Shown in pieces: positions 1 to 5,716 of a stretch of 7,816 nucleotides of DNA. The DNA is taken from the NCBI GenBank assembly GCA_902478705.1, contig CABSMB010000046.1, positions 1-7,816 of the forward strand. The letters are read 5' to 3'. The DNA comes from an uncultured Collinsella sp. Lineage in GTDB: Bacteria; Actinomycetota; Coriobacteriia; Coriobacteriales; Coriobacteriaceae. The notes under the pieces were generated by a model. The model searched no databases. It was not told the DNA's origin and saw only the letters and a list, made by a program, of their open reading frames with translations. Positions within the stretch are counted from its first letter, which is position 1. The number at the start of each line of letters is the position of its first letter. The position numbers and the translations under genes were made by a program.

Positions 1-36
1 TGGCAAAACGGCCGATCGTGCGCCGAGTGCGATATG

Positions 37-103
37 CAAACATGTACATCAGCCTCCAAAGATGTCGAAAAATGTCGTTTTTGGAGGGTGATGTACATGT
101 TTG
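37..103. repeat. 24-bp near-perfect inverted repeat with 19-nt loop
   Basis: The arms are 37-60 and 80-103 and pair at 23 of 24 positions; the only mismatch is G52 against G88. Each arm contains the palindrome ATGTACAT. The 19-nt loop (61-79) carries a direct repeat of ATGTCG (62-67 and 72-77), and AAAAA (68-72) could also pair with TTTTT (78-82) in an alternative nested fold. Neither side of the stem is followed by a T-run, so it is not a standard intrinsic terminator. The role is unknown; a regulatory palindrome, a small dispersed repeat or an RNA hairpin are all possible. Confidence 0.8.
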
Positions 104-137
104 GTTGGGATGTGCGGCCGAGAGGGGATCCGATAAC

Positions 138-166
138 AAAAAAAGCTCCCATTGCTGGGAGCTTTT
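138..166 (-). terminator. Intrinsic terminator after tRNA-Ser(CGA)
   Basis: Read on the minus strand, the stem is AAAAGCTCCC (rc of 157-166) pairing with GGGAGCTTTT (rc of 141-150) around a 6-nt loop. It ends in a run of seven T (complement of 138-144). It begins 10 bases past the encoded CCA of the tRNA, where a tRNA transcript should end. The plus strand also has a five-T run, so it could work in both directions. Confidence 0.85.
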
Positions 167-176
167 TCAACCAAAA

Positions 177-267
177 TGGCGGAGGAGGAGGGATTCGAAC
201 CCTCGTGACCTTATACAGGCCAAACGGTTTTCGAGACCGCCGCATTCAACCACTCTGCCACCCCTCC
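177..267 (-). tRNA. tRNA-Ser(CGA), reads UCG
   Basis: Class II tRNA of 91 nt on the minus strand. The seven-base acceptor stem (5' side 261-267, 3' side 181-187) pairs fully with one G-U. The anticodon arm is GCGGT / ACCGT with loop CTCGAAA, giving anticodon CGA (plus-strand 231-233). The T-arm carries GGTTCGAATCC. A long variable arm identifies serine. The discriminator is G (180) and CCA is encoded (177-179). It lies just downstream of tRNA-Ser(GGA) on the same strand, with a terminator-like hairpin between them. Confidence 0.96.
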
Positions 268-276
268 GCGTGGGGT

Positions 277-307
277 AAAAACAAAGCAGGCTCGAAGGCC
301 TGCTTTG
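277..307 (-). terminator. Terminator-like hairpin between the two tRNA-Ser genes
   Basis: A perfect 10-bp stem (282-291 with 298-307) with a 6-nt loop; on the minus strand it is followed by five T (complement of 277-281). It starts 8 bases past the CCA of tRNA-Ser(GGA), consistent with a terminator for that gene. It also fills most of the 48-bp space in which a promoter for tRNA-Ser(CGA) would have to lie, so it may be leaky or act as a processing hairpin. Confidence 0.75.
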
Positions 308-315
308 GAATTAAC

Positions 316-406
316 TGGCGGAGAGTCAGGGATTTGAACCCTGGAGACGCTTTTGACGCCTACACGATTTCCAATCGTGCTCCTTCGGCCACTCGGACAA
401 CTCTCC
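316..406 (-). tRNA. tRNA-Ser(GGA), reads UCC/UCU
   Basis: Class II tRNA of 91 nt on the minus strand. The acceptor stem GGAGAGT (rc of 400-406) pairs at all seven positions with ACTCTCC (rc of 320-326). The anticodon stem CACGA / TCGTG encloses loop TTGGAAA, giving anticodon GGA (plus-strand 370-372). A long variable arm is present. The discriminator is G (319) and CCA is encoded (316-318). A promoter lies just upstream at 423-451. Confidence 0.96.
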
Positions 407-422
407 GTTAAATGCGAAAGTC

Positions 423-451
423 AGTATACACGAGGAATCGCAAAGTGCAAA
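423..451 (-). promoter_or_regulatory. Promoter for the tRNA-Ser genes
   Basis: On the minus strand there is a -10 of TATACT (423-428, 5 of 6 to consensus). TTTGCA (446-451) lies 17 bp upstream of it as a 4-of-6 -35. The predicted start is near 416, giving a leader of about 10 nt before the tRNA 5' end at 406, normal for a tRNA operon. Confidence 0.6.
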
Positions 452-702
452 CAGAAAAGTTGGCATTTTTTAAAACGCTGGGCGACGCTTGACGCTGCGG
501 TGGGGTTCGGAGCACCAAAAAACGGCTTCCGACCAGCGCGGTTGATCAACTCAACTGTTCAAAAGAGGTATTTATAAACGCCGCGGCAACGAATTTAAAA
601 ATATCTGGCCAGCCGAGTGAACCACTGGTATGCATTTCGCGACCACAGCCTTGCAATCGCTGACCTGCGGTTTGGATCAACTTGTCCGCCCGGCATCGTA
701 TC

Positions 703-711
703 TTGTCCACA
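703..711 (+). promoter_or_regulatory. DnaA-box-like 9-mer
   Basis: TTGTCCACA differs from the classical box TTATCCACA at one base. It is a single site, with only a poor relative (TTGTCCGCC, 682-690) nearby, and an AT-rich patch about 100 bp away. One 9-mer can arise by chance, so this is a weak call and no claim of an origin is made. Confidence 0.25.
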
Positions 712-730
712 AATCCGTCAAGCTCTTGGT

Positions 731-762
731 CGGCATTTGGTTAGAACACGCATGAAATGCCG
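731..762. other. Stem-loop in the intergenic region
   Basis: CGGCATTT (731-738) pairs perfectly with AAATGCCG (755-762) around a 16-nt loop. It lies upstream of the rpsF promoter and has no T-run, so it is neither a terminator nor part of the predicted rpsF leader. Role unknown. Confidence 0.5.
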
Positions 763-810
763 TGCAAGTATGGACATATGTGGAGGTCATGAGGTTGTAG
801 CTGCATATTC

Positions 811-839
811 TTGCGGCCTGGGAGGTTGAAAGATATTAT
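811..839 (+). promoter_or_regulatory. Promoter of the rpsF-ssb-rpsR-rplI operon
   Basis: TTGCGG (811-816) and TATTAT (834-839, 5 of 6 to consensus) are separated by exactly 17 bp. The predicted start near 846 gives a leader of about 65 nt that contains the hairpin at 856-884 and the Shine-Dalgarno site at 898-906. The -35 is only a half match. Confidence 0.6.
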
Positions 840-855
840 TACCAAGTCTTTTCCT

Positions 856-884
856 GCTTCAGGCGCACCTTCACGACCTGAAGC
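856..884 (+). promoter_or_regulatory. rpsF leader hairpin, candidate S6:S18 autoregulatory element
   Basis: GCTTCAGG (856-863) pairs with CCTGAAGC (877-884). CG (864-865) can pair further with CG (874-875), leaving A876 bulged and a loop of CACCTTCA. It lies between the predicted transcription start and the Shine-Dalgarno site. In many bacteria the bS6:bS18 complex binds a hairpin in the rpsF leader to limit its own synthesis. The position fits, but I cannot confirm the conserved bases of the known motif. Confidence 0.45.
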
Positions 885-897
885 CACATTTGCCCAG

Positions 898-906
898 AGG
901 AGGTGA
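898..906 (+). promoter_or_regulatory. Shine-Dalgarno site fixing the rpsF start
   Basis: AGGAGGTGA is a full-length anti-16S match ending 4 nt before the ATG at 911. It rules out the in-frame TTG at 890, which lies before this site and would put the ribosome site inside the reading frame. Confidence 0.9.
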
Positions 907-910
907 CAAT

Positions 911-1204
911 ATGAAGGCTTATGAACTGCTGTTCTTTGTTGACCCGTCGCTCGACCCCGAGACTCGTCTCGCTGTTATGAAGCGTATCGATACCACGATC
1001 GCTGAGGGCGCTGGCAAGGTCGACTCCGTTGACGAGTGGGGCAAGCGCAAGCTCGCCTACGAGATCAACGACCTCACCGATGGTGACTACACCCTCATCA
1101 ACTTCCACGCAGATCCTACCCAGATCGCCGAGCTTGATCGCGTCCTGCGCATCACCGACGCTGTGGTCCGCCACATGATCGTCCGTCGCGACGACCAGGA
1201 GTAA
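911..1204 (+). CDS. rpsF: 30S ribosomal protein bS6
   Basis: bS6 sits on the platform of the 30S subunit, where it binds 16S rRNA together with bS18. The 97-residue product is the usual bS6 length. It shows the family start MKAYELLFFVDPSL, the conserved segment EWGKRKLAYEI at about residues 42-52, and the late-strand pattern RVLRITDAVVRHMIVRR near the end. The ATG at 911 is chosen because AGGAGGTGA stands at ideal spacing before it; the longer in-frame TTG start at 890 has no ribosome site. It is the first gene of an operon with ssb, rpsR and rplI, an order widely conserved in bacteria. A leader hairpin at 856-884 may allow feedback by the S6:S18 complex (inference). Confidence 0.97.
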   Translation: MKAYELLFFVDPSLDPETRLAVMKRIDTTIAEGAGKVDSVDEWGKRKLAYEINDLTDGDYTLINFHADPTQIAELDRVLRITDAVVRHMIVRRDDQE

Positions 1205-1252
1205 GACTGTCGTTTTGGACTGGGCTTGTGCCCCAAGAGGAAGTAGTGAGTA

Positions 1253-1708
1253 ATGAGCATCAATCGAGTGAACATCACCGGTAACCTCACGCGTGATCCC
1301 GAGCTGCGCGCCACCGCCGGCGGAACCCAGGTTCTGTCCTTTGGCGTCGCCGTGAACGATCGTCGCCGCAACCCGCAGACCGGCGAGTGGGAGGACTATC
1401 CCAACTTTGTCGACTGCACCATGTTCGGCACCCGCGCCGAGGCCGTGAGCCGTTTCCTGGCAAAGGGAAACAAGGTCGCGATCGAGGGCAAGCTGCGCTA
1501 CAGCTCTTGGGAGCGCGACGGCCAGCGCCGGAGCAAGCTTGAGGTCATCGTCGATGAGATCGAGTTTATGAGCTCCCGTGGTGGCCAGGGTGGCTACGAC
1601 CAGGGCGGTTACGCGCCCGCAGCCCCTGCAACGCCCGCACCGCGTCCTGCCGCACCGGTGGCTACGCCGCCCGCGGTCGACGTCTACGATGAGGACATCC
1701 CGTTCTAA
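1253..1708 (+). CDS. ssb: Single-stranded DNA-binding protein SSB
   Basis: SSB coats single-stranded DNA during replication, repair and recombination, and recruits partner proteins through its acidic C-terminal tip. The 151-residue protein has an OB fold over about residues 1-108, beginning MSINRVNITGNLTRDPELR and including FVDCTMFGTRAEAVSRFLAKG. A Gly/Gln patch follows, then a Pro/Ala-rich flexible linker (about 120-142), and the classic tip DEDIPF ends the protein exactly. It has one OB fold, as in tetrameric bacterial SSBs. The ATG at 1253 follows AAGAGGAAG about 10 nt upstream. It lies 48 bp after rpsF in the operon; its neighbour dnaB downstream also acts at the fork. Confidence 0.97.
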   Translation: MSINRVNITGNLTRDPELRATAGGTQVLSFGVAVNDRRRNPQTGEWEDYPNFVDCTMFGTRAEAVSRFLAKGNKVAIEGKLRYSSWERDGQRRSKLEVIVDEIEFMSSRGGQGGYDQGGYAPAAPATPAPRPAAPVATPPAVDVYDEDIPF

Positions 1709-1735
1709 GGGTTGTTCACCTATTTTTGAGTGAGA

Positions 1736-1761
1736 GGCGGCTTCGGTTCGCCGAAGTTGCC
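1736..1761 (+). promoter_or_regulatory. UUCG-capped hairpin between ssb and rpsR
   Basis: GGCGGCTTCGG (1736-1746) pairs with CCGAAGTTGCC (1751-1761) as an 11-bp stem containing two G-U pairs, closed by the very stable C(UUCG)G-type tetraloop. It stands 28 bp after ssb and 19 bp before the rpsR start, just before the ribosome site. No T-run follows, so it is not an intrinsic terminator. It may protect or delimit mRNA ends or affect rpsR translation. Confidence 0.7.
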
Positions 1762-1780
1762 AAATGAAAGGTATTTTGAC

Positions 1781-2047
1781 ATGGCTAATGATTATTCTGC
1801 ACGTCAGCCGCGTCGTAAGTACTGCCAGTTCTGCAAGGAGAACACTGAGTTCATCGACTATAAGGACACTCAGCTTCTCCGTAAGTACATGACCGACCGT
1901 GGCAAGATCAAGCCCCGTCGCGTCACTGGCGCTTGCACGCAGCATCAGCATGACATCGCCAACGCCATCAAGCGCGCCCGCGAGATGGCTCTCCTGCCGT
2001 ACACCGTCCCCGTGGTTTCCTCTCGTGGCAACCGCGACCGCGGCTAA
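1781..2047 (+). CDS. rpsR: 30S ribosomal protein bS18, zinc-ligand (C+) form
   Basis: bS18 pairs with bS6 on the 30S platform. The 88-residue product matches the family: RRKYCQFC at residues 11-18, IDYKD at 25-29, then [11 protein letters not shown] and [13 protein letters not shown]. Cys15 and Cys18 (CxxC) with Cys52 and His55 (CTQH) provide four likely zinc ligands, the form called C+; many bacteria carry a version lacking these. The ATG at 1781 is preceded by GAAAGG (1766-1771). The longer in-frame ATG at 1730 would add 17 non-family residues encoded by the UUCG hairpin region, and is rejected. It is 72 bp after ssb and 15 bp before rplI. Confidence 0.97.
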   Translation: MANDYSARQPRRKYCQFCKENTEFIDYKDTQLLRKYMTDRGKIKPRRVTGACTQHQHDIANAIKRAREMALLPYTVPVVSSRGNRDRG

Positions 2048-2062
2048 GAAGGGAGACGCATC

Positions 2063-2602
2063 ATGAAGGTTATTCTTCTCGATGAGATCAAGGGCAAGGG
2101 CGGCGAGGGTGACGTCGTAGAGGTCGCTCAGGGTTACGCTGAGAACTTCCTGTTCCCCAAGAAGCTCGCTGTTGCCGCCACCAAGGGCAACCTCAAGCAG
2201 CTTGACGAGCGTCGCAACAACATCGCCAAGCGCGAGGCCGTCCGTCTGGCTACCGCCAACGAGACCAAGGCTGCCTTCGAGGGCAAGACGGTCACCGTTG
2301 ACGTCAAGGTCGGCGACGAGGGCATCCTGTTTGGCTCCGTTACCGCCGCTATGATCGCTGACGCCATCAAGGATCAGCTCGGTATGGATATCGACCGCAA
2401 GCGCGTCGAGCTCGGTAAGCCCATCAAGGTTGCCGGTGCCCACACCGTTTCCATCTCGCTGTACCGCGAGATCAAGGCCGAGGTTGTCGTTCTCGTCGGC
2501 GTTACCGCCGAGGAGCTCGCTGCCGAGGCTGAGGTCGAGGAGGCCGCTGAGGTCGCCGAGGCCGAGACCGCCGAGGTCGAGACTGAGGCTGCTGCCGAGT
2601 AG
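2063..2602 (+). CDS. rplI: 50S ribosomal protein bL9 with extended acidic C-terminus
   Basis: bL9 binds 23S rRNA through its N-domain near the L1 stalk and has a long helix leading to a C-domain; it helps maintain the reading frame. The N-domain signature is clear in residues 1-38 (KVILLDEIKGKGGEGDVVEV, then GYAENFLFPKKLA), followed by the connecting helix and the C-domain around residues 75-147. The family is usually about 148-150 residues. This protein has 179, the extra 30 being almost only Ala, Glu, Val and Thr, low in complexity and strongly acidic. The start at 2063 has AGAAGGGAGA just upstream. It is the last gene of the operon, followed by a strong terminator. Confidence 0.96.
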   Translation: MKVILLDEIKGKGGEGDVVEVAQGYAENFLFPKKLAVAATKGNLKQLDERRNNIAKREAVRLATANETKAAFEGKTVTVDVKVGDEGILFGSVTAAMIADAIKDQLGMDIDRKRVELGKPIKVAGAHTVSISLYREIKAEVVVLVGVTAEELAAEAEVEEAAEVAEAETAEVETEAAAE

Positions 2603-2634
2603 CATTTGCTGCGACGCAACAATCTTGTTCTAAG

Positions 2635-2673
2635 AAGGGCGCTCTGGGAGACCAGGGCGCCCTTTTGCTATTT
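2635..2673 (+). terminator. Intrinsic terminator of the rpsF-rplI operon
   Basis: A 13-bp GC-rich stem (2635-2647 with 2652-2664, one G-U pair) is closed by a GAGA tetraloop and followed by TTTTGCTATTT. It lies 32 bp after the rplI stop codon and separates the ribosomal protein operon from dnaB. Confidence 0.92.
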
Positions 2674-2784
2674 AGCGCTCTACGAGTGCCATAGGGGACG
2701 TTGCGGCGAGGCCTATTTGTGGGACCGTTCATCCGTTTGGTTCGGTGATGATTGTCGAGGCACGGCTCGTTTTTGGACCGTGGC

Positions 2785-2793
2785 TGATACTAT
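2785..2793 (+). promoter_or_regulatory. Possible extended -10 promoter for dnaB
   Basis: TGATACTAT has the TG-n spacing of an extended -10 element with hexamer TACTAT (2788-2793). No good -35 is found at 16-18 bp. The predicted start, near 2800, gives a leader of about 27 nt. A promoter is expected here because a strong terminator lies 110 bp upstream. Confidence 0.35.
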
Positions 2794-2817
2794 GGATGCT
2801 CGCAAGCGATATGAATG

Positions 2818-2821
2818 AGGA
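2818..2821 (+). promoter_or_regulatory. Shine-Dalgarno site favouring the third dnaB ATG
   Basis: AGGA within GAGGATG lies 5 nt before the ATG at 2827. The bases before ATGs 2815 and 2821 lack purine-rich pairing to 16S rRNA. The choice affects only four residues. Confidence 0.65.
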
Positions 2822-2826
2822 TGCTC

Positions 2827-4218
2827 ATGGCATATGACGATAGAGAGACCGGGCTGACGGTTGAGGACCGCGGCTCCAAGTTGGGTCTTCCCCAAAACCA
2901 AGATGCAGAGGCCAATGTTCTGGCCGCTATGCTGCTATCGCCCGAGGTGGTCGAGGAGGCCCAGGTCGAGCTGCAGCCCGATGACTTCTACCGGCCCATC
3001 CATAAGACCATCTATACCGCGATGGTCGATATGTACAACAGCCGCATTCCCATCGACTCCATCTCGCTGATCGATTACCTGCGCAGTATCAACAAGCTCG
3101 ATGCCGTGGGCGGCGAGGCGTACATTTTGGAGCTGATGGGCCAGACCCTGTCGCTCGTCAACTGGCAGCACCATGCCGCCATCGTGCGCCGCGACTCGAT
3201 GCTGCGCGAGCTGATTGGCGCCACCAACGAGATCAACGCGCTGGCCTATAACGCTCCCACCGACACCAAAGAAGTTGTTGAGCTGGCCGAGAGCAAGCTG
3301 CTCAAGGTCACGGCGCGCGAGGTTAAGTCGAGCTACAAGACGCTGACCGAGTTTATGGTCGAGGCTTATAACGAGGCCGAGGAAGTGTGCCAGGCCGGTG
3401 GCCAGGCCGCGGGCGTTCCCACGGGCTTTCCTTCGCTCGACCGTATGCTCATGGGCTTCCGCGAGGGCCAGCTCATCATCATCGGCGCCCGCCCTGCCGT
3501 GGGTAAGACCTCGTTCGCTCTGAACCTGGCGCTCAACGCCGCCGCTGCAGGCTATACCGTCGGTTTCTTCTCGTTGGAGATGTCGGGCAAGGAAATTGCC
3601 CAGCGCCTGATTTGTGCCTATGCCATGATCTCGATCAGTGACTTCCGCATGGGCCGCATTAGTCCCGAGCAGTGGGCCAACATCAACGAGGCCACGCAGA
3701 CCTTGTCTAAGCTCGATATTTTGATTGACGATACGCCCGGCACCACGGTGACCGAGATCCGCGCCAAGAGCCGTCGTATGCTCCATAACAAGGAGAAGGC
3801 CATCATCATCCTAGACTACCTGCAGCTGGTGAGTCCGCCGCCGGGACGCCGTTCCGAGAGCCGTACCGTCGAGGTCTCCGAGATGTCGCGCGGACTGAAG
3901 ATCATGGCCAAGGAGCTCAAGATCCCGCTGATCGCGCTGTCGCAGCTGTCGCGTCAGGTTGAATCCCGTACCGGCAAGCGCCCGCAGCTGTCCGACCTGC
4001 GTGAATCGGGCTCCATCGAGCAGGACGCCGACATTGTTATGTTCTTGGACCGCTCCGCCGACGAGGCCGAGGCCTCGCGCGACGATCGCCCCGACGAGGG
4101 CGTCACGCGTATCGTCGTGGCCAAGAACCGTTCGGGCCCGATCGGCGACGTCGACCTGATGTTCCTGCCGGCATCCACCAAGTTCTATGAGCTTGATGGG
4201 GCGCATACCGAGGAGTAG
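2827..4218 (+). CDS. dnaB: Replicative DNA helicase DnaB
   Basis: DnaB is the hexameric 5'-to-3' helicase that unwinds DNA at the replication fork and contacts primase and the loader. The 463-residue protein has the N-terminal DnaB domain (about 20-125, starting LPQNQDAEANVLAAMLL), a linker, and the RecA-like ATPase domain. Walker A is GARPAVGKTS at 220-229 (Lys227, Thr228), followed by FFSLEMS. Walker B is IIILDYLQL with Asp330. LSQLSRQVE and LRESGSIEQDAD form the later core motifs, and KNRSGPIGDVDL precedes the end. No intein interrupts it. Three in-frame ATGs exist (2815, 2821, 2827); 2827 is chosen because AGGA (2818-2821) lies 5 nt before it and the others have no ribosome site. Its stop codon overlaps the purA promoter. 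Confidence 0.96.
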   Translation: MAYDDRETGLTVEDRGSKLGLPQNQDAEANVLAAMLLSPEVVEEAQVELQPDDFYRPIHKTIYTAMVDMYNSRIPIDSISLIDYLRSINKLDAVGGEAYILELMGQTLSLVNWQHHAAIVRRDSMLRELIGATNEINALAYNAPTDTKEVVELAESKLLKVTAREVKSSYKTLTEFMVEAYNEAEEVCQAGGQAAGVPTGFPSLDRMLMGFREGQLIIIGARPAVGKTSFALNLALNAAAAGYTVGFFSLEMSGKEIAQRLICAYAMISISDFRMGRISPEQWANINEATQTLSKLDILIDDTPGTTVTEIRAKSRRMLHNKEKAIIILDYLQLVSPPPGRRSESRTVEVSEMSRGLKIMAKELKIPLIALSQLSRQVESRTGKRPQLSDLRESGSIEQDADIVMFLDRSADEAEASRDDRPDEGVTRIVVAKNRSGPIGDVDLMFLPASTKFYELDGAHTEE

Positions 4219-4245
4219 GACAGGCGCCCGTTGCACGGGTATACT
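4217..4245 (+). promoter_or_regulatory. purA promoter overlapping the dnaB stop codon
   Basis: A -10 of TATACT (4240-4245, 5 of 6) lies 17 bp after AGGACA (4217-4222, 4 of 6 to the -35 consensus), which shares bases with the dnaB TAG stop. The predicted start near 4252 gives a leader of about 58 nt, most of it in the folded element at 4247-4290. Confidence 0.6.
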
Positions 4246-4246
4246 A

Positions 4247-4290
4247 GGACTGTTTTGTGCTTCTGCGCGCTTGCGGTGCGCGGACAGTCC
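4247..4290 (+). promoter_or_regulatory. Folded 5' leader of purA
   Basis: GGACTGT (4247-4253) pairs perfectly with ACAGTCC (4284-4290). Inside this, CGCGC (4266-4270) pairs with GCGCG (4278-4282) around a 7-nt loop. The structure begins about at the predicted transcription start and ends 8 nt before the AAGGAG ribosome site. No T-run follows, so it is not a terminator. It does not resemble the guanine/adenine or ZTP riboswitch cores that I know. A stabilising 5' hairpin or a regulator of purA translation are both possible. Confidence 0.5.
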
Positions 4291-4300
4291 ATGAATGTAA

Positions 4301-5596
<1,296 letters not shown>

Positions 5597-5617
5597 TCGG
5601 TCTTTACGGTTATTGCG

Positions 5618-5668
5618 ATATACCCCTTTGCAGCCCAGGCGGGCGGCCGAGGGGTATATTTGCTTTGT
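5618..5668 (+). terminator. Terminator-like hairpin after purA
   Basis: ATATACCCCT (5618-5627) pairs perfectly with AGGGGTATAT (5650-5659). The interior can form a second small stem, GCCC (5633-5636) with GGGC (5641-5644). The tail TTGCTTTG has an interrupted T-run, so termination is probably partial. No good promoter is visible between this point and purD, which suggests some read-through. Confidence 0.5.
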
Positions 5669-5672
5669 AATG

Positions 5673-5700
5673 GGCCCGCGAGGTTGGCGGGCCGTTTATC
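5673..5700 (+). promoter_or_regulatory. Second hairpin, in the purD leader
   Basis: GGCCCGC (5673-5679) pairs perfectly with GCGGGCC (5687-5693) around a 7-nt loop, followed by GTTTATCC. It ends 10 nt before the purD ribosome site (5704-5711). It may be a weak terminator or an attenuator-type element in tandem with the hairpin at 5618-5659. Confidence 0.5.
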
Positions 5701-5703
5701 CAT

Positions 5704-5711
5704 AGAGGAGG
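5704..5711 (+). promoter_or_regulatory. Shine-Dalgarno site fixing the TTG start of purD
   Basis: AGAGGAGG ends 5 nt before TTG at 5717. No ATG stands in frame near this point, and homology begins seven codons later, so the TTG is the best start. Confidence 0.85.
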
Positions 5712-5716
5712 CACCC

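Larger units (their letters stand above)
407..810. other. Intergenic region without a convincing gene
   Basis: About 400 bases between the divergent tRNA and rpsF transcription units. Open frames here (for example 617-829) lack a ribosome site, lack recognisable protein sequence and do not show the codon bias of the neighbours. Visible items are the tRNA promoter (423-451), the palindrome GTTGATCAAC (541-550), a short AT-rich stretch (about 555-607), a DnaA-box-like TTGTCCACA (703-711) and an 8-bp stem-loop at 731-762. I assign no function to the rest. Confidence 0.6.

Noticed and set aside
18..411. Overlapping plus-strand open frames across the palindrome and the two tRNAs
   Set aside because: They read through tRNA genes in antisense and through a terminator, and lack a ribosome site.
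617..829. 70-codon plus-strand open frame in the gap before rpsF
   Set aside because: No Shine-Dalgarno site, no family resemblance, unusual codon use compared with neighbours, and it overlaps the rpsF promoter.
839..2605. 588-codon open frame on the minus strand across the whole rpsF-rplI operon
   Set aside because: It is antisense to four well-supported genes, has no recognisable domains, and its openness follows from the GC-biased third positions of the plus-strand genes. Its composition (runs of Leu, Gly, Val, Asp, His) is typical of a shadow frame.
2756..2774. Short hairpin with T5 upstream of dnaB as a second terminator
   Set aside because: The stem is only 4 bp; a strong terminator already closes the operon 80 bp earlier.
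2606..2818. 70-codon plus-strand open frame between rplI and dnaB
   Set aside because: It starts four bases after rplI and runs through the strong terminator at 2635-2673; no recognisable protein.
2811..2837. Eight-codon open frame overlapping the dnaB start, possible leader peptide
   Set aside because: No ribosome site before its ATG; the overlap is explained by a cluster of ATGs near the dnaB start.
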